A DNA stretch of 64,000 nucleotides from Aquibium carbonis (GTDB lineage: Bacteria > Pseudomonadota > Alphaproteobacteria > Rhizobiales > Rhizobiaceae). The DNA is taken from assembly GCF_003970795.1 (NCBI RefSeq), contig NZ_RWKW01000004.1:1-64000 (forward strand). Direction: 5' to 3'. The notes under the pieces were generated by a model that made no database searches, had not been told where the DNA came from, and saw nothing but the letters and a program-made list of their open reading frames with translations. A program made the translations under genes and the position numbers. Below, in pieces: positions 1-7,005 of the stretch (positions within the stretch are counted from its first letter, which is position 1; the number at the start of each line of letters is the position of its first letter).

Positions 1-43
1 CGCTCATCGAAGCCGCTCCGTTCCGCTTTCCCAGGGATGGGCG

Positions 44-433
44 TCAGGCGACGGTGCCGGCCGCCATGTCGTCGACCACCGCCTGCGCCTCGCGCCGCAC
101 CTCGTCGGCCGTTTCGCTGGCGATCCGGGATCCGAGGCTGGCGAACTTGCTGGTCTCGCCGGAATATTCGGCAATGGCGCCTTCCATGAAACCCGCATAG
201 ACGTCGAAGGCGTCCTTCATGTCGTCCGATGACGAGAGATCGTCGAACAGCTTGATGTCCTGCTCGATGCGGTGCCTGACGAAATCCAGCGCCTCGACAT
301 TGTATCGCAGGGCCGCCTTCACGGCGTTCGCCTGCAGCCTGGCGGCGGCGATCCAGAACTTCTGCACGTTCGCCACGCCCGGCGCCGCTCCGGTGAACGT
401 CCTGAAGGCGGCGGGGTTCATTGCGTTGATCAT
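44..433 (-). CDS. Phasin family protein
   Basis: A 129-residue protein related to phasins, small amphipathic proteins that coat polyhydroxyalkanoate granules. The middle is helical (FWIAAARLQANAVKAAL, then a run around EALDFVRHRIEQDIKLFDDL) and the C-terminal half is rich in A/E/R, as in the Phasin_2 fold. I chose the ATG at 433 because GAGGAG lies 7 nt upstream on the minus strand; a longer reading from 730 is low-complexity Arg/Ser and unlikely. The gene stands alone downstream of the universal stress gene. A perfect FixK/FNR-type palindrome at 578-591 lies in its upstream region, suggesting induction at low oxygen. Family assignment is from sequence character; no granule association is shown. 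Confidence 0.8.
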   Translation of the reverse strand: MINAMNPAAFRTFTGAAPGVANVQKFWIAAARLQANAVKAALRYNVEALDFVRHRIEQDIKLFDDLSSSDDMKDAFDVYAGFMEGAIAEYSGETSKFASLGSRIASETADEVRREAQAVVDDMAAGTVA

Positions 434-577
434 GATGGTGGCTCCTCTGTGAACGGAAGCCCGGATCGGATCAGCCCGAACCGGGGGTCGTCGCAAATGC
501 CTCTTTCGGCTTTGACGGGCACCTTTTTCGCGAAACGTCTGACCATGGCAGGATAGCGCGGCCGGCCCGACCGTGGG

Positions 578-591
578 TTGATCCGGATCAA
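578..591. promoter_or_regulatory. FixK/FNR-type box upstream of the phasin gene
   Basis: TTGATCCGGATCAA is a perfect 14-bp palindrome matching the FNR/FixK consensus TTGAT-N4-ATCAA. It sits between the stop of the universal stress gene (639) and the phasin start (433), about 151 bp before the latter, so a leader of roughly 110 nt would follow if it works at -41. Confidence 0.8.
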
Positions 592-638
592 ACCCGGGGC
601 GAGACGGACGGCCGCCCCGGATTGGAGCCCCCAGGCCC

Positions 639-1475
639 TCAGCGGGCGAAGAGGACCGGGACGGTCGCCTCGTCGAGCATCGACTTCGTCGTGCCGCCGA
701 ACATGCGCTGGCGCAACCGGGAGTGGCCATAGGCGCCCATCACGATCAGGTCGGCGGCGACATCGACGGCGTGCTGGCGAAGCACGGCCGCGATGGGCTT
801 GCCGCCCGAAGGCAGGCGGTCGACGGAAACCTTGGCGCCGCGCCGCGCCAGATAGGTGGCGGCATCGGCACCCGGTTCGGCGCCATGCCCGTCCTCGCCC
901 TCGACGGGATCAATCAGCGTCAGGTGCACCGCGTCCGCCCCCGCCAGCAGATCGACAGCCGCATGCATGGCGCGCGAGGCCTCGATGCCGGCATCCCAGG
1001 CCAGCAGCACGCGCCGTGGCGAGATCGTCGGCTTTGCGCCCGCGGGCACGACCATCACCGGTTGCCCGGAGGAGAACATCGCGCCTTCGATGACCCTGGC
1101 GCCCAGAACCTCGTCGCCGAGCAATCCGGCGGCCGCGATGGTCAGGTCGGCATAGCGCGCGCGCCGGCCCACGACCTCGTCGGCCCAGGCGAGTTCCGGA
1201 TAGGCGGACGAGACGTCGGCGGAGATGGAGGTGCCGGCGAGCCTGGCCGTCACAGCGGCGCTGCGGTCGTCCAGCCGCTTCTGGCCGGCCTGGCGGTCCT
1301 GGATCCAGCCATCCGACACCATCGCCGCGAATTCCCCGACGGGCGGCGCGGGCGCGATCTCCACGATCAGCACCGACAGGTGCACGCCTTCGTCCTCGCA
1401 CAGCTTCATCGCCAGCGTCAGGTCGTCATCGCCGTTTTCCGTACCGATGATGGTCAGTATCGTCTTGATGGACAT
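639..1475 (-). CDS. Universal stress protein family (tandem USP domain)
   Basis: A 278-residue protein of the UspA superfamily, about twice the length of a single USP domain. The C-terminal half carries the nucleotide-binding signature G-x2-G-x9-G-(S/T), seen as GAYG followed by nine residues and GGT, ending in VPVLFAR, typical of USP proteins. The N-terminal half (SIKTILTIIGTENGDDDLTLAMKL) is a degenerate USP repeat. A GGAAAGGAAGAG stretch precedes the ATG at 1475. It is divergent from the cytochrome c gene at 1653, and a FixK-type half-conserved box (1543-1556) lies about 75 bp before its start. Such tandem USPs are common members of anaerobic/FixK regulons. Confidence 0.9.
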   Translation of the reverse strand: MSIKTILTIIGTENGDDDLTLAMKLCEDEGVHLSVLIVEIAPAPPVGEFAAMVSDGWIQDRQAGQKRLDDRSAAVTARLAGTSISADVSSAYPELAWADEVVGRRARYADLTIAAAGLLGDEVLGARVIEGAMFSSGQPVMVVPAGAKPTISPRRVLLAWDAGIEASRAMHAAVDLLAGADAVHLTLIDPVEGEDGHGAEPGADAATYLARRGAKVSVDRLPSGGKPIAAVLRQHAVDVAADLIVMGAYGHSRLRQRMFGGTTKSMLDEATVPVLFAR

Positions 1476-1542
1476 CGTCTCTTCCTTTCCGGGCGCGGTC
1501 GCCTTGCACGCTTGACCCTAGGTTCCAACGCGAAGGGCATCA

Positions 1543-1556
1543 TTGCGTTGGATCAA
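1543..1556. promoter_or_regulatory. FixK/FNR-type box facing the universal stress gene
   Basis: TTGCGTTGGATCAA keeps one perfect half (ATCAA) and the TTG of the other. Its centre is about 75 bp before the USP start at 1475, giving a leader of about 33 nt if it acts at -41.5. It is one of two boxes in the 177-bp divergent gap. Confidence 0.65.
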
Positions 1557-1583
1557 CTTCCGGGTACACGCGCCGGGTCCAGG

Positions 1584-1597
1584 TTGACCCGGATCAA
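1584..1597. promoter_or_regulatory. FixK/FNR-type box facing the cytochrome c gene
   Basis: TTGACCCGGATCAA matches TTGAy-N4-ATCAA. The centre is 62 bp before the ATG of the cytochrome c gene at 1653, the same spacing seen at several other boxes in this block. Confidence 0.8.
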
Positions 1598-1652
1598 GGC
1601 GCCGGCTCCACGCTGGTCTAGCCTGCGACGAAATGAACGACTGGAGGCGGCA

Positions 1653-2102
1653 ATGAAGACGATGGCGGCGGCGATCCTGGCGATGATGGCGGCCTCGTTG
1701 GTGACCGGCCCTGCGTGGGCGCAGGATGCGGGCGATGCCCCGCCCCCCGAGCAGGGCGCTGTCGACATGCCCTACGGAGAGGCCGAATTCCTGAATTCCT
1801 GCGTGGCCTGCCACGGCGACGACGGGCGCGGCGCAGGCCCGATCGCGGGCGATCTCCTCAAGCCGCCGACGGACCTCACGCTGCTGACGCGCGGCAATGA
1901 CGGCGCATTTCCATATTATCGCGTGTTTGCGGTGATCGACGGTCGGTATCTCGTCTCCGGGCATGGCGACCGCGAGATGCCGGTCTGGGGCCGCCAGTTC
2001 ATCGAGGAAGACGCGCGCATGTTCGGCGCGCAAGGTGGCGAGATGATCACGACCGAACGAATTCACGAGCTGACGAGTTACATCCAGAGCCTGCAACGCT
2101 GA
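1653..2102 (+). CDS. Small secreted c-type cytochrome
   Basis: A 149-residue periplasmic monoheme cytochrome c. A signal peptide covers about residues 1-23 (hydrophobic core AAAILAMMAASLV, cleavage near AWA-QD). The heme motif CVACH occurs near residue 51, and a distal Met in REMPVWG is a likely sixth ligand. GGAGG at 1643-1647 precedes the ATG. It probably carries electrons in the periplasm; partners are not in the window. It sits next to a FixK-type box, and the following kinase-like gene starts 29 nt after its stop, so the two may be co-transcribed. A second small cytochrome (8949-9272) has the same regulatory arrangement. Confidence 0.9.
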   Translation: MKTMAAAILAMMAASLVTGPAWAQDAGDAPPPEQGAVDMPYGEAEFLNSCVACHGDDGRGAGPIAGDLLKPPTDLTLLTRGNDGAFPYYRVFAVIDGRYLVSGHGDREMPVWGRQFIEEDARMFGAQGGEMITTERIHELTSYIQSLQR

Positions 2103-2131
2103 CGGCACGAACCCAGGGAAGGACCGAAGCG

Positions 2132-3667
2132 ATGATCGTCGAGGATCAGTCCCCAGTCGTCGCCTTCCTGTCCGATCCGGCGACGCATGGCGCCACCGGG
2201 CCGGTCGAGACGATGGAGACGCACATCTCGCGCATCTTCCTCGTCGGCGACCGGGCCTTCAAGATGAAGCGGGCGGTCAAGCTGCCCTATGTCGATTTCT
2301 CGACGCCCGACAGGCGGCTGGAAGCCTGCCGCCGCGAGGTCGCGTTCAATGGCGAAACCACGCCCGAACTCTATCTCGGCGTCCGCGCCATCACGCGCGG
2401 CGCGGATGGCGGCCTGACGCTCGATGGCGACGGCGTCCTCGTCGACGCCGTGGTGGAGATGGCGCGCTTCGACCAGGCCGCCCTCTTCGACCGGATCGCG
2501 CTGGCCGGCGGGCTGTCGCCCGACCTGATGACCGAGACGGCGCGCATGATCGTCCGGTTCCATCGCGCCGCGCCGACCGTTCATGCCGGCGCGGGCGCGG
2601 ACAACATCGCCGGGGTGCTGGACATCAACGAGGCGGCCTTTGCCGCGAGCGGCGTGTTCGGCACGGAAGCGGTCGCCACGCTCAACCGCGCCTTTCGGGA
2701 GGCGCTCGCCCGCCACGCCGCGCTGCTCGACCGGCGCGAGGCCGCCGGCAAGGTGCGCCGCTGCCATGGCGACCTGCACCTGCGCAACATCGTCCTGATC
2801 GATGGCGCGCCGCGCCTGTTCGACTGCATCGAGTTCAACGACGCGATCGCCACGATCGATACGCTCTATGATCTCGCGTTCCTTTTGATGGACCTTTGGC
2901 ATCGCGGCTACGATGCCTTCGCCAACCGGGTGATGAACCGCTATCTCGACGAGGCGGACGACGAGGACGGCTTCCCGCTGCTGCCGTTCTTCATGGCCAT
3001 CCGTGCGGCCGTGCGCGCCCATGTCACCGCCACGCGGATTGCGGATGGCGGCGATCCGGACGGGCGGCTTGGCGCCGAGGCACGGTCCTATTTCGATCTC
3101 GCCGGCCTTCTGCTCGAGCCGCGTCCGAACCGGCTGATTGCGATCGGCGGGCTGAGCGGCACGGGCAAGACGACCGTGGCGGAGGCGCTGGCGCCGACGC
3201 TCGGGCCACCGCCCGGCGCCCGCATCGTCGAAAGCGACCGCGTGCGCAAGGCCATGCACGGCGTGCCCGCCGAGACCCACCTCCCGCCAAAGGCCTACAC
3301 GCCGGAGATCTCGGAGCGGGTCTACGCGGAGATGGCCTGGCGGGCGGGGCTGATCCTGTCGGAAGGGGGAACGGTGGTGGCCGACGCGGTGTTCGATCGG
3401 CTCCCCGATCGGGAACGGATCGCCGGGGTGGCGCAGGCGCGATCCATTCCCTTCTGCGGCGTCTGGCTCGAAGCCGATCCGGCGCTGTTGTGGGAACGCG
3501 TGCGCGACCGCCGAGGCGGACCGTCCGACGCGACGGTCGACGTCCTGTCGCGGCAGCTCGCCCGCAAGGTCGAGTGCACCGACTGGGACCGGCTGGACGC
3601 GGCGCAACCGGCGGCTGGGATCGTCGAGGCGGTGCTGGCGCTGGCGGCAGCCAAGGGCGACGGGTAG
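2132..3667 (+). CDS. Bifunctional phosphotransferase-like / AAA ATP-binding protein
   Basis: A 511-residue fusion. The N-terminal two thirds resemble aminoglycoside phosphotransferase-like kinases: the catalytic loop is visible as RCHGDLHLRNIV and the metal-binding Asp as LFDCIEF. The C-terminal third, from about residue 335, is a P-loop kinase domain with Walker A GGLSGTGKTT and a second acidic stretch (VVADAVFDRLPDRERI). This two-domain architecture (COG2187 plus COG0645) is widespread in proteobacteria but, as far as I know, its substrate is unestablished; antibiotic resistance should not be assumed. It follows the FixK-box cytochrome gene by 29 nt and is likely in the same transcript. Confidence 0.85.
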   Translation: MIVEDQSPVVAFLSDPATHGATGPVETMETHISRIFLVGDRAFKMKRAVKLPYVDFSTPDRRLEACRREVAFNGETTPELYLGVRAITRGADGGLTLDGDGVLVDAVVEMARFDQAALFDRIALAGGLSPDLMTETARMIVRFHRAAPTVHAGAGADNIAGVLDINEAAFAASGVFGTEAVATLNRAFREALARHAALLDRREAAGKVRRCHGDLHLRNIVLIDGAPRLFDCIEFNDAIATIDTLYDLAFLLMDLWHRGYDAFANRVMNRYLDEADDEDGFPLLPFFMAIRAAVRAHVTATRIADGGDPDGRLGAEARSYFDLAGLLLEPRPNRLIAIGGLSGTGKTTVAEALAPTLGPPPGARIVESDRVRKAMHGVPAETHLPPKAYTPEISERVYAEMAWRAGLILSEGGTVVADAVFDRLPDRERIAGVAQARSIPFCGVWLEADPALLWERVRDRRGGPSDATVDVLSRQLARKVECTDWDRLDAAQPAAGIVEAVLALAAAKGDG

Positions 3668-3677
3668 CCCTGAGCCC

Positions 3678-3691
3678 CGCCGCCTGCGGCG
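3678..3691. terminator. Small hairpin between convergent genes
   Basis: CGCCGC-CT-GCGGCG lies in the 27-bp gap between the convergent kinase-like and acyl-CoA synthetase genes, followed on the plus strand by CTTCTAT. The stem is short and there is no clear T-tract, so a terminator role is tentative. Confidence 0.3.
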
Positions 3692-3694
3692 CTT

Positions 3695-6376
3695 CTATCG
3701 CAGGGTCAGCACCGCCAGATACACGCCCTGCTCCTGCGGGTGGTGCTCGATGACGAAGCCGAAGTCGCGGCACATGGCCAGCATCTTGTGGTTCTCGGCC
3801 AGGACGATGCCCTCGATCCGGCCGATTCCTTCGGCCCGCGCATATTCGATGAGCCGGCTCAGCAATGCGAAGCCCAGGCCTTGCCCCTGCACGTCGGTTC
3901 GGATCAGAAGCGCATATTCCGCCGCCTCGCGATCCGGATCGCTGGAGAGGCGACCGATGCCGGCGAGATCGCCGGACCCCTGCTCCAGCGCCACGAAGGC
4001 CATGTCGCGCCCATAGTCGAGCTGGGTCAGCCGCTTCAGCATCTCGTCGGGAAAATTCTTGCGCGGCGCGAGAAACCGGAACCGGATGTCGGCCGGCGAC
4101 GTCCTGTCGAGGAAGGCGGGATAGAGCGCGATGTCGGCCGGCCGGATCGGCCGGATGGCGTAGCGGGCCTGGCCGCTGTCGAAGTCGCTCTCCAGACCGG
4201 ACGGATAGGGGCGGATGGAGAGTGCGGGATTCGGCCCCGGGAGCCCGACCAGCATCGGATCGATCTGGATCCGCGCGTCGAGCGCGACCACGCCGTCCGC
4301 GTCGGCAAGCAAAGGGTTGACGTCGACGGAGACCATGCAGGGAAAGTCGACCGCCATCTGGGACAGGCCGTTGAGCGAACGGATGATGGCCGCCCGATCG
4401 GCCGGCTTGCGGTCGCGGAAGCCGGCGAGCAGCTTGCCGATCCGCGTCCGGTCGATCAGGTCGCCGGCCAGCACGTCGTCGAGCGGCGGAAGGGCGACGG
4501 CCGTGTCGTTCATCACTTCGACGGCGATGCCGCCGGCGCCGAACAGGATCACCGGTCCGAAGATCGGGTCGCTGCTGATCCCGACGATCAGTTCCTGCGC
4601 CTCGCGTCGCGTGATCATCGGCTGCACCGCGAAACCCTCGACGTCGCCCTCCGGCGCGAGCCTTCCGACCTTGTCGACGATGCCCTCGGCGGCCGCGCGC
4701 GCGCCATCGGCGCTGTCGATGCCGAGAACCACGCCACCGACGTCCGACTTGTGGGTGATCGTCTTGGACAACAGTTTCACGACCACCTTGTCCCACGTGC
4801 CGAGCAATCGTGCCGCAGCCTGGCCGGCCTCTTCCGGCGTGGCCGCGACGATCGTCTCGGGCGCCGGGATGCCATAGGCGGTGATCGCCGCCTTGGCTTC
4901 CGGCTCGGTGAGCATGTCGCGGCCTTCGGCGGCCACCTTGCGGAAGATCGCCTCCACCGTCTCGCGGTCCGCCTCGATGTCCTCGCCGCGGCTTTCGGGC
5001 ACCCGCGACAGTGCCGCCTGCGCCTTCGACCAGTCGGCCAGATAGGACAGCGCGGATGCGGTATCGGCGGGCGTCGCGAAGCTCGCCACGCCGGCCTCGT
5101 GCAGGATCTGCCGTCCTTCGCGCGCCGTGCTCTCGCCGAGCCAGCACGTCAGCACCGGCTTGCCATTGATCATGCCCTTCGTGGTGAGGTCGGCGACGGC
5201 GCGGGCCGATTCGACCGGGGAGGCGAGGCCGGTCGGACAATTGAACACCATGACGGCGTCGGTGCCGGGATCGGCCGCCACCGCCTCGATCGCCGCCACG
5301 TAACGCTCGGCCGGCGCATCGCCGATGATGTCGACGGGGTTTGCCCGCGACCAGGTCGGCGGAAGCGCCTTGTCCAGACTGGCGATCGTCTCCGTCGCCA
5401 GCGCGGCCAGCTCGCCGCCGCAGTCGATGATCTGGTCGACGGCGAGGACGCCGGCGCCGCCGCCATTGGTCACGATCGCCACCCGGGCGCGCCCAAGCGG
5501 CTGGAAACGGGCGGTGATCTCGGCGGCGTCGAAAAGCTCGCCAAGGCCGTTGACGCGCAGGATGCCGGCGCGCGACAGGGCCGCCTCGACGACCCGGTCG
5601 GCGCCCGACAGGGCACCGGTATGGGTCGCAGCGGCCGCGGCCGCCTCCTCGTGGCGGCCGGCCTTGATGGCGATCACCGGCTTGATGCGGGCGGCGGCGC
5701 GCGCCGCCGACATGAACTTGCGCGGGTTCGGGATCGATTCGAGATACATGACGATCGACTTCGTGCGCCCGTCGCCGGCCAGCATGTCGAGATAGTCGCC
5801 GACGTCCACGTCGGCCATGTCGCCCAGGGACACGATGTGCGAGAAGCCGAGATTGTTCTCCGCCGCCCAGTCGACCAGCGAGGTGGCGATGGCGCCCGAC
5901 TGCGACAGGAGGGCGATCCCGCCGGGCTGCGGGGTCATGTGCACGAAGCTGGCGTTCAGCTTGGCCGGGGGCACCATCAGCCCGACCGTGTTCGGGCCGA
6001 TGATGCGGAAGAGAGTGGGCTTCGCGGCGTCGAGCATGGCCTGCCTGAGCCCGTTGGCCACCGTCAGGCCGGCGGTGATGACGACGGCTGCCCGCGTGCC
6101 TTTCCTGCCCAGATCGCGGATCAGGCCGGGCACCGTGGCCGGCGGGGTGACGATCACCGCGAGATCCGGCGCTTCCGGCAGGCTTTCCGCATCCGGATAG
6201 CAGGTCAGGCCGGCGATCTCGGCATATTTGGGATTGACCGGCCAGATCGCGCCTTCGAAGCCGCCCTTGACGATGTTGCCCAGCACGACGCTGCCGACCG
6301 AGCGCTCGCGCGGCGAGGCGCCGACGACGGCGACGGATCGCGGGCGGGCGGCGAATTCGAGGTTCCTGATCGTCAC
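3695..6376 (-). CDS. ADP-forming acyl/acetyl-CoA synthetase fused to GNAT acetyltransferase
   Basis: An 893-residue protein of the NDP-forming acyl-CoA synthetase family with a C-terminal GNAT domain, the architecture of bacterial protein lysine acetyltransferases (Pat/PatZ). The CoA-binding Rossmann domain starts at residue 1 (SVAVVGASPRERSVG), the succinyl-CoA-ligase-like domain contains THTGALSG, which includes the His phosphorylated in active synthetases, an ATP-grasp region follows (ILFGAGGIAVEV), and the last about 160 residues are GNAT (QGQGLGFALLSRLIEYAR). In Pat homologues the synthetase part is often only a regulatory sensor; because His is kept here, activity cannot be excluded. 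A FixK-type box at 6433-6446 is 63 bp before its start, so protein acetylation may rise at low oxygen. Confidence 0.9.
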   Translation of the reverse strand: MTIRNLEFAARPRSVAVVGASPRERSVGSVVLGNIVKGGFEGAIWPVNPKYAEIAGLTCYPDAESLPEAPDLAVIVTPPATVPGLIRDLGRKGTRAAVVITAGLTVANGLRQAMLDAAKPTLFRIIGPNTVGLMVPPAKLNASFVHMTPQPGGIALLSQSGAIATSLVDWAAENNLGFSHIVSLGDMADVDVGDYLDMLAGDGRTKSIVMYLESIPNPRKFMSAARAAARIKPVIAIKAGRHEEAAAAAATHTGALSGADRVVEAALSRAGILRVNGLGELFDAAEITARFQPLGRARVAIVTNGGGAGVLAVDQIIDCGGELAALATETIASLDKALPPTWSRANPVDIIGDAPAERYVAAIEAVAADPGTDAVMVFNCPTGLASPVESARAVADLTTKGMINGKPVLTCWLGESTAREGRQILHEAGVASFATPADTASALSYLADWSKAQAALSRVPESRGEDIEADRETVEAIFRKVAAEGRDMLTEPEAKAAITAYGIPAPETIVAATPEEAGQAAARLLGTWDKVVVKLLSKTITHKSDVGGVVLGIDSADGARAAAEGIVDKVGRLAPEGDVEGFAVQPMITRREAQELIVGISSDPIFGPVILFGAGGIAVEVMNDTAVALPPLDDVLAGDLIDRTRIGKLLAGFRDRKPADRAAIIRSLNGLSQMAVDFPCMVSVDVNPLLADADGVVALDARIQIDPMLVGLPGPNPALSIRPYPSGLESDFDSGQARYAIRPIRPADIALYPAFLDRTSPADIRFRFLAPRKNFPDEMLKRLTQLDYGRDMAFVALEQGSGDLAGIGRLSSDPDREAAEYALLIRTDVQGQGLGFALLSRLIEYARAEGIGRIEGIVLAENHKMLAMCRDFGFVIEHHPQEQGVYLAVLTLR

Positions 6377-6432
6377 GTCGGTTTCTCCATCACTTCACCG
6401 GCACTGTCTGCGACCTTATCGCGGCCCAATCG

Positions 6433-6446
6433 TTGCGGTGGATCAA
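6433..6446. promoter_or_regulatory. FixK/FNR-type box facing the acyl-CoA synthetase/GNAT gene
   Basis: TTGCGGTGGATCAA has one perfect half-site and a TTG half. Its centre is about 63 bp before the minus-strand start at 6376 and about 134 bp before the DUF302 gene at 6574, so the minus-strand gene is the more likely target. Confidence 0.7.
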
Positions 6447-6573
6447 AGCGGCATCGGCGCGTGCGACCTAGTCTTAAGCATGATCATGCGACAGGTTCGC
6501 GATCTTTCGGGACGCGGGGCCGCTTCGCAACCGAGCTGCGGCCAGTCCGCGGCTCAAGAAGGAGACGTGAGCG

Positions 6574-6960
6574 ATGAGCTACTATTTCACCAAGACGATC
6601 GACATGCCGTTCGACGCGGCCGTTGCCCATGTGACAGAGGCGCTCGCGGCCAAGGGCTTCGGCGTCCTGACCACGATCGACGTCAAGGCGACGATGAAGA
6701 AGAAGCTGGATGTCGACTTCAAGCCCTACACCATTCTCGGCGCCTGCAATCCCAAGCTCGCCCTGAGCGCCCTGCAGGCCGAGGACAAGATCGGCACGAT
6801 GCTGCCCTGCAACGTGATCGTGACCGAGACGGCGCCCGGCAAGGTCGAGGTGGCGGCCGTCGATCCGGTGGCCTCGATGTCGGCCATCCAGAATCCGGCG
6901 CTCGGCGACATCGCCGGCAAGGTCCGCCAGATGATCTCGGACGTGGTGGACGCGCTCTAG
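6574..6960 (+). CDS. DUF302 domain protein
   Basis: A 128-residue single-domain cytosolic protein of the DUF302 family (residues about 34-97 form the core: ATMKKKLDVDFKPYTILGACNP, then MLPCNVIV). No signal peptide or membrane segment is seen. Biochemical function of the family is not known. A strong ribosome site AAGAAGGAGA lies ahead of the ATG. It starts the transcript that continues 45 nt later into a P-type ATPase. DUF302 genes often neighbour redox and heavy-metal genes, which fits here, but this is only association. Confidence 0.85.
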   Translation: MSYYFTKTIDMPFDAAVAHVTEALAAKGFGVLTTIDVKATMKKKLDVDFKPYTILGACNPKLALSALQAEDKIGTMLPCNVIVTETAPGKVEVAAVDPVASMSAIQNPALGDIAGKVRQMISDVVDAL

Positions 6961-7005
6961 CGGCCGGCCGGTCTGCGGCCACGGTCGGGAGGGGAGGTTG
7001 CGGCG

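Noticed and set aside
3740-6577. A 945-codon open frame on the plus strand
   Set aside because: It is fully antisense to the acyl-CoA synthetase/GNAT gene, has His/Arg/Asp-rich low-complexity translation and no domain; a typical high-GC shadow.
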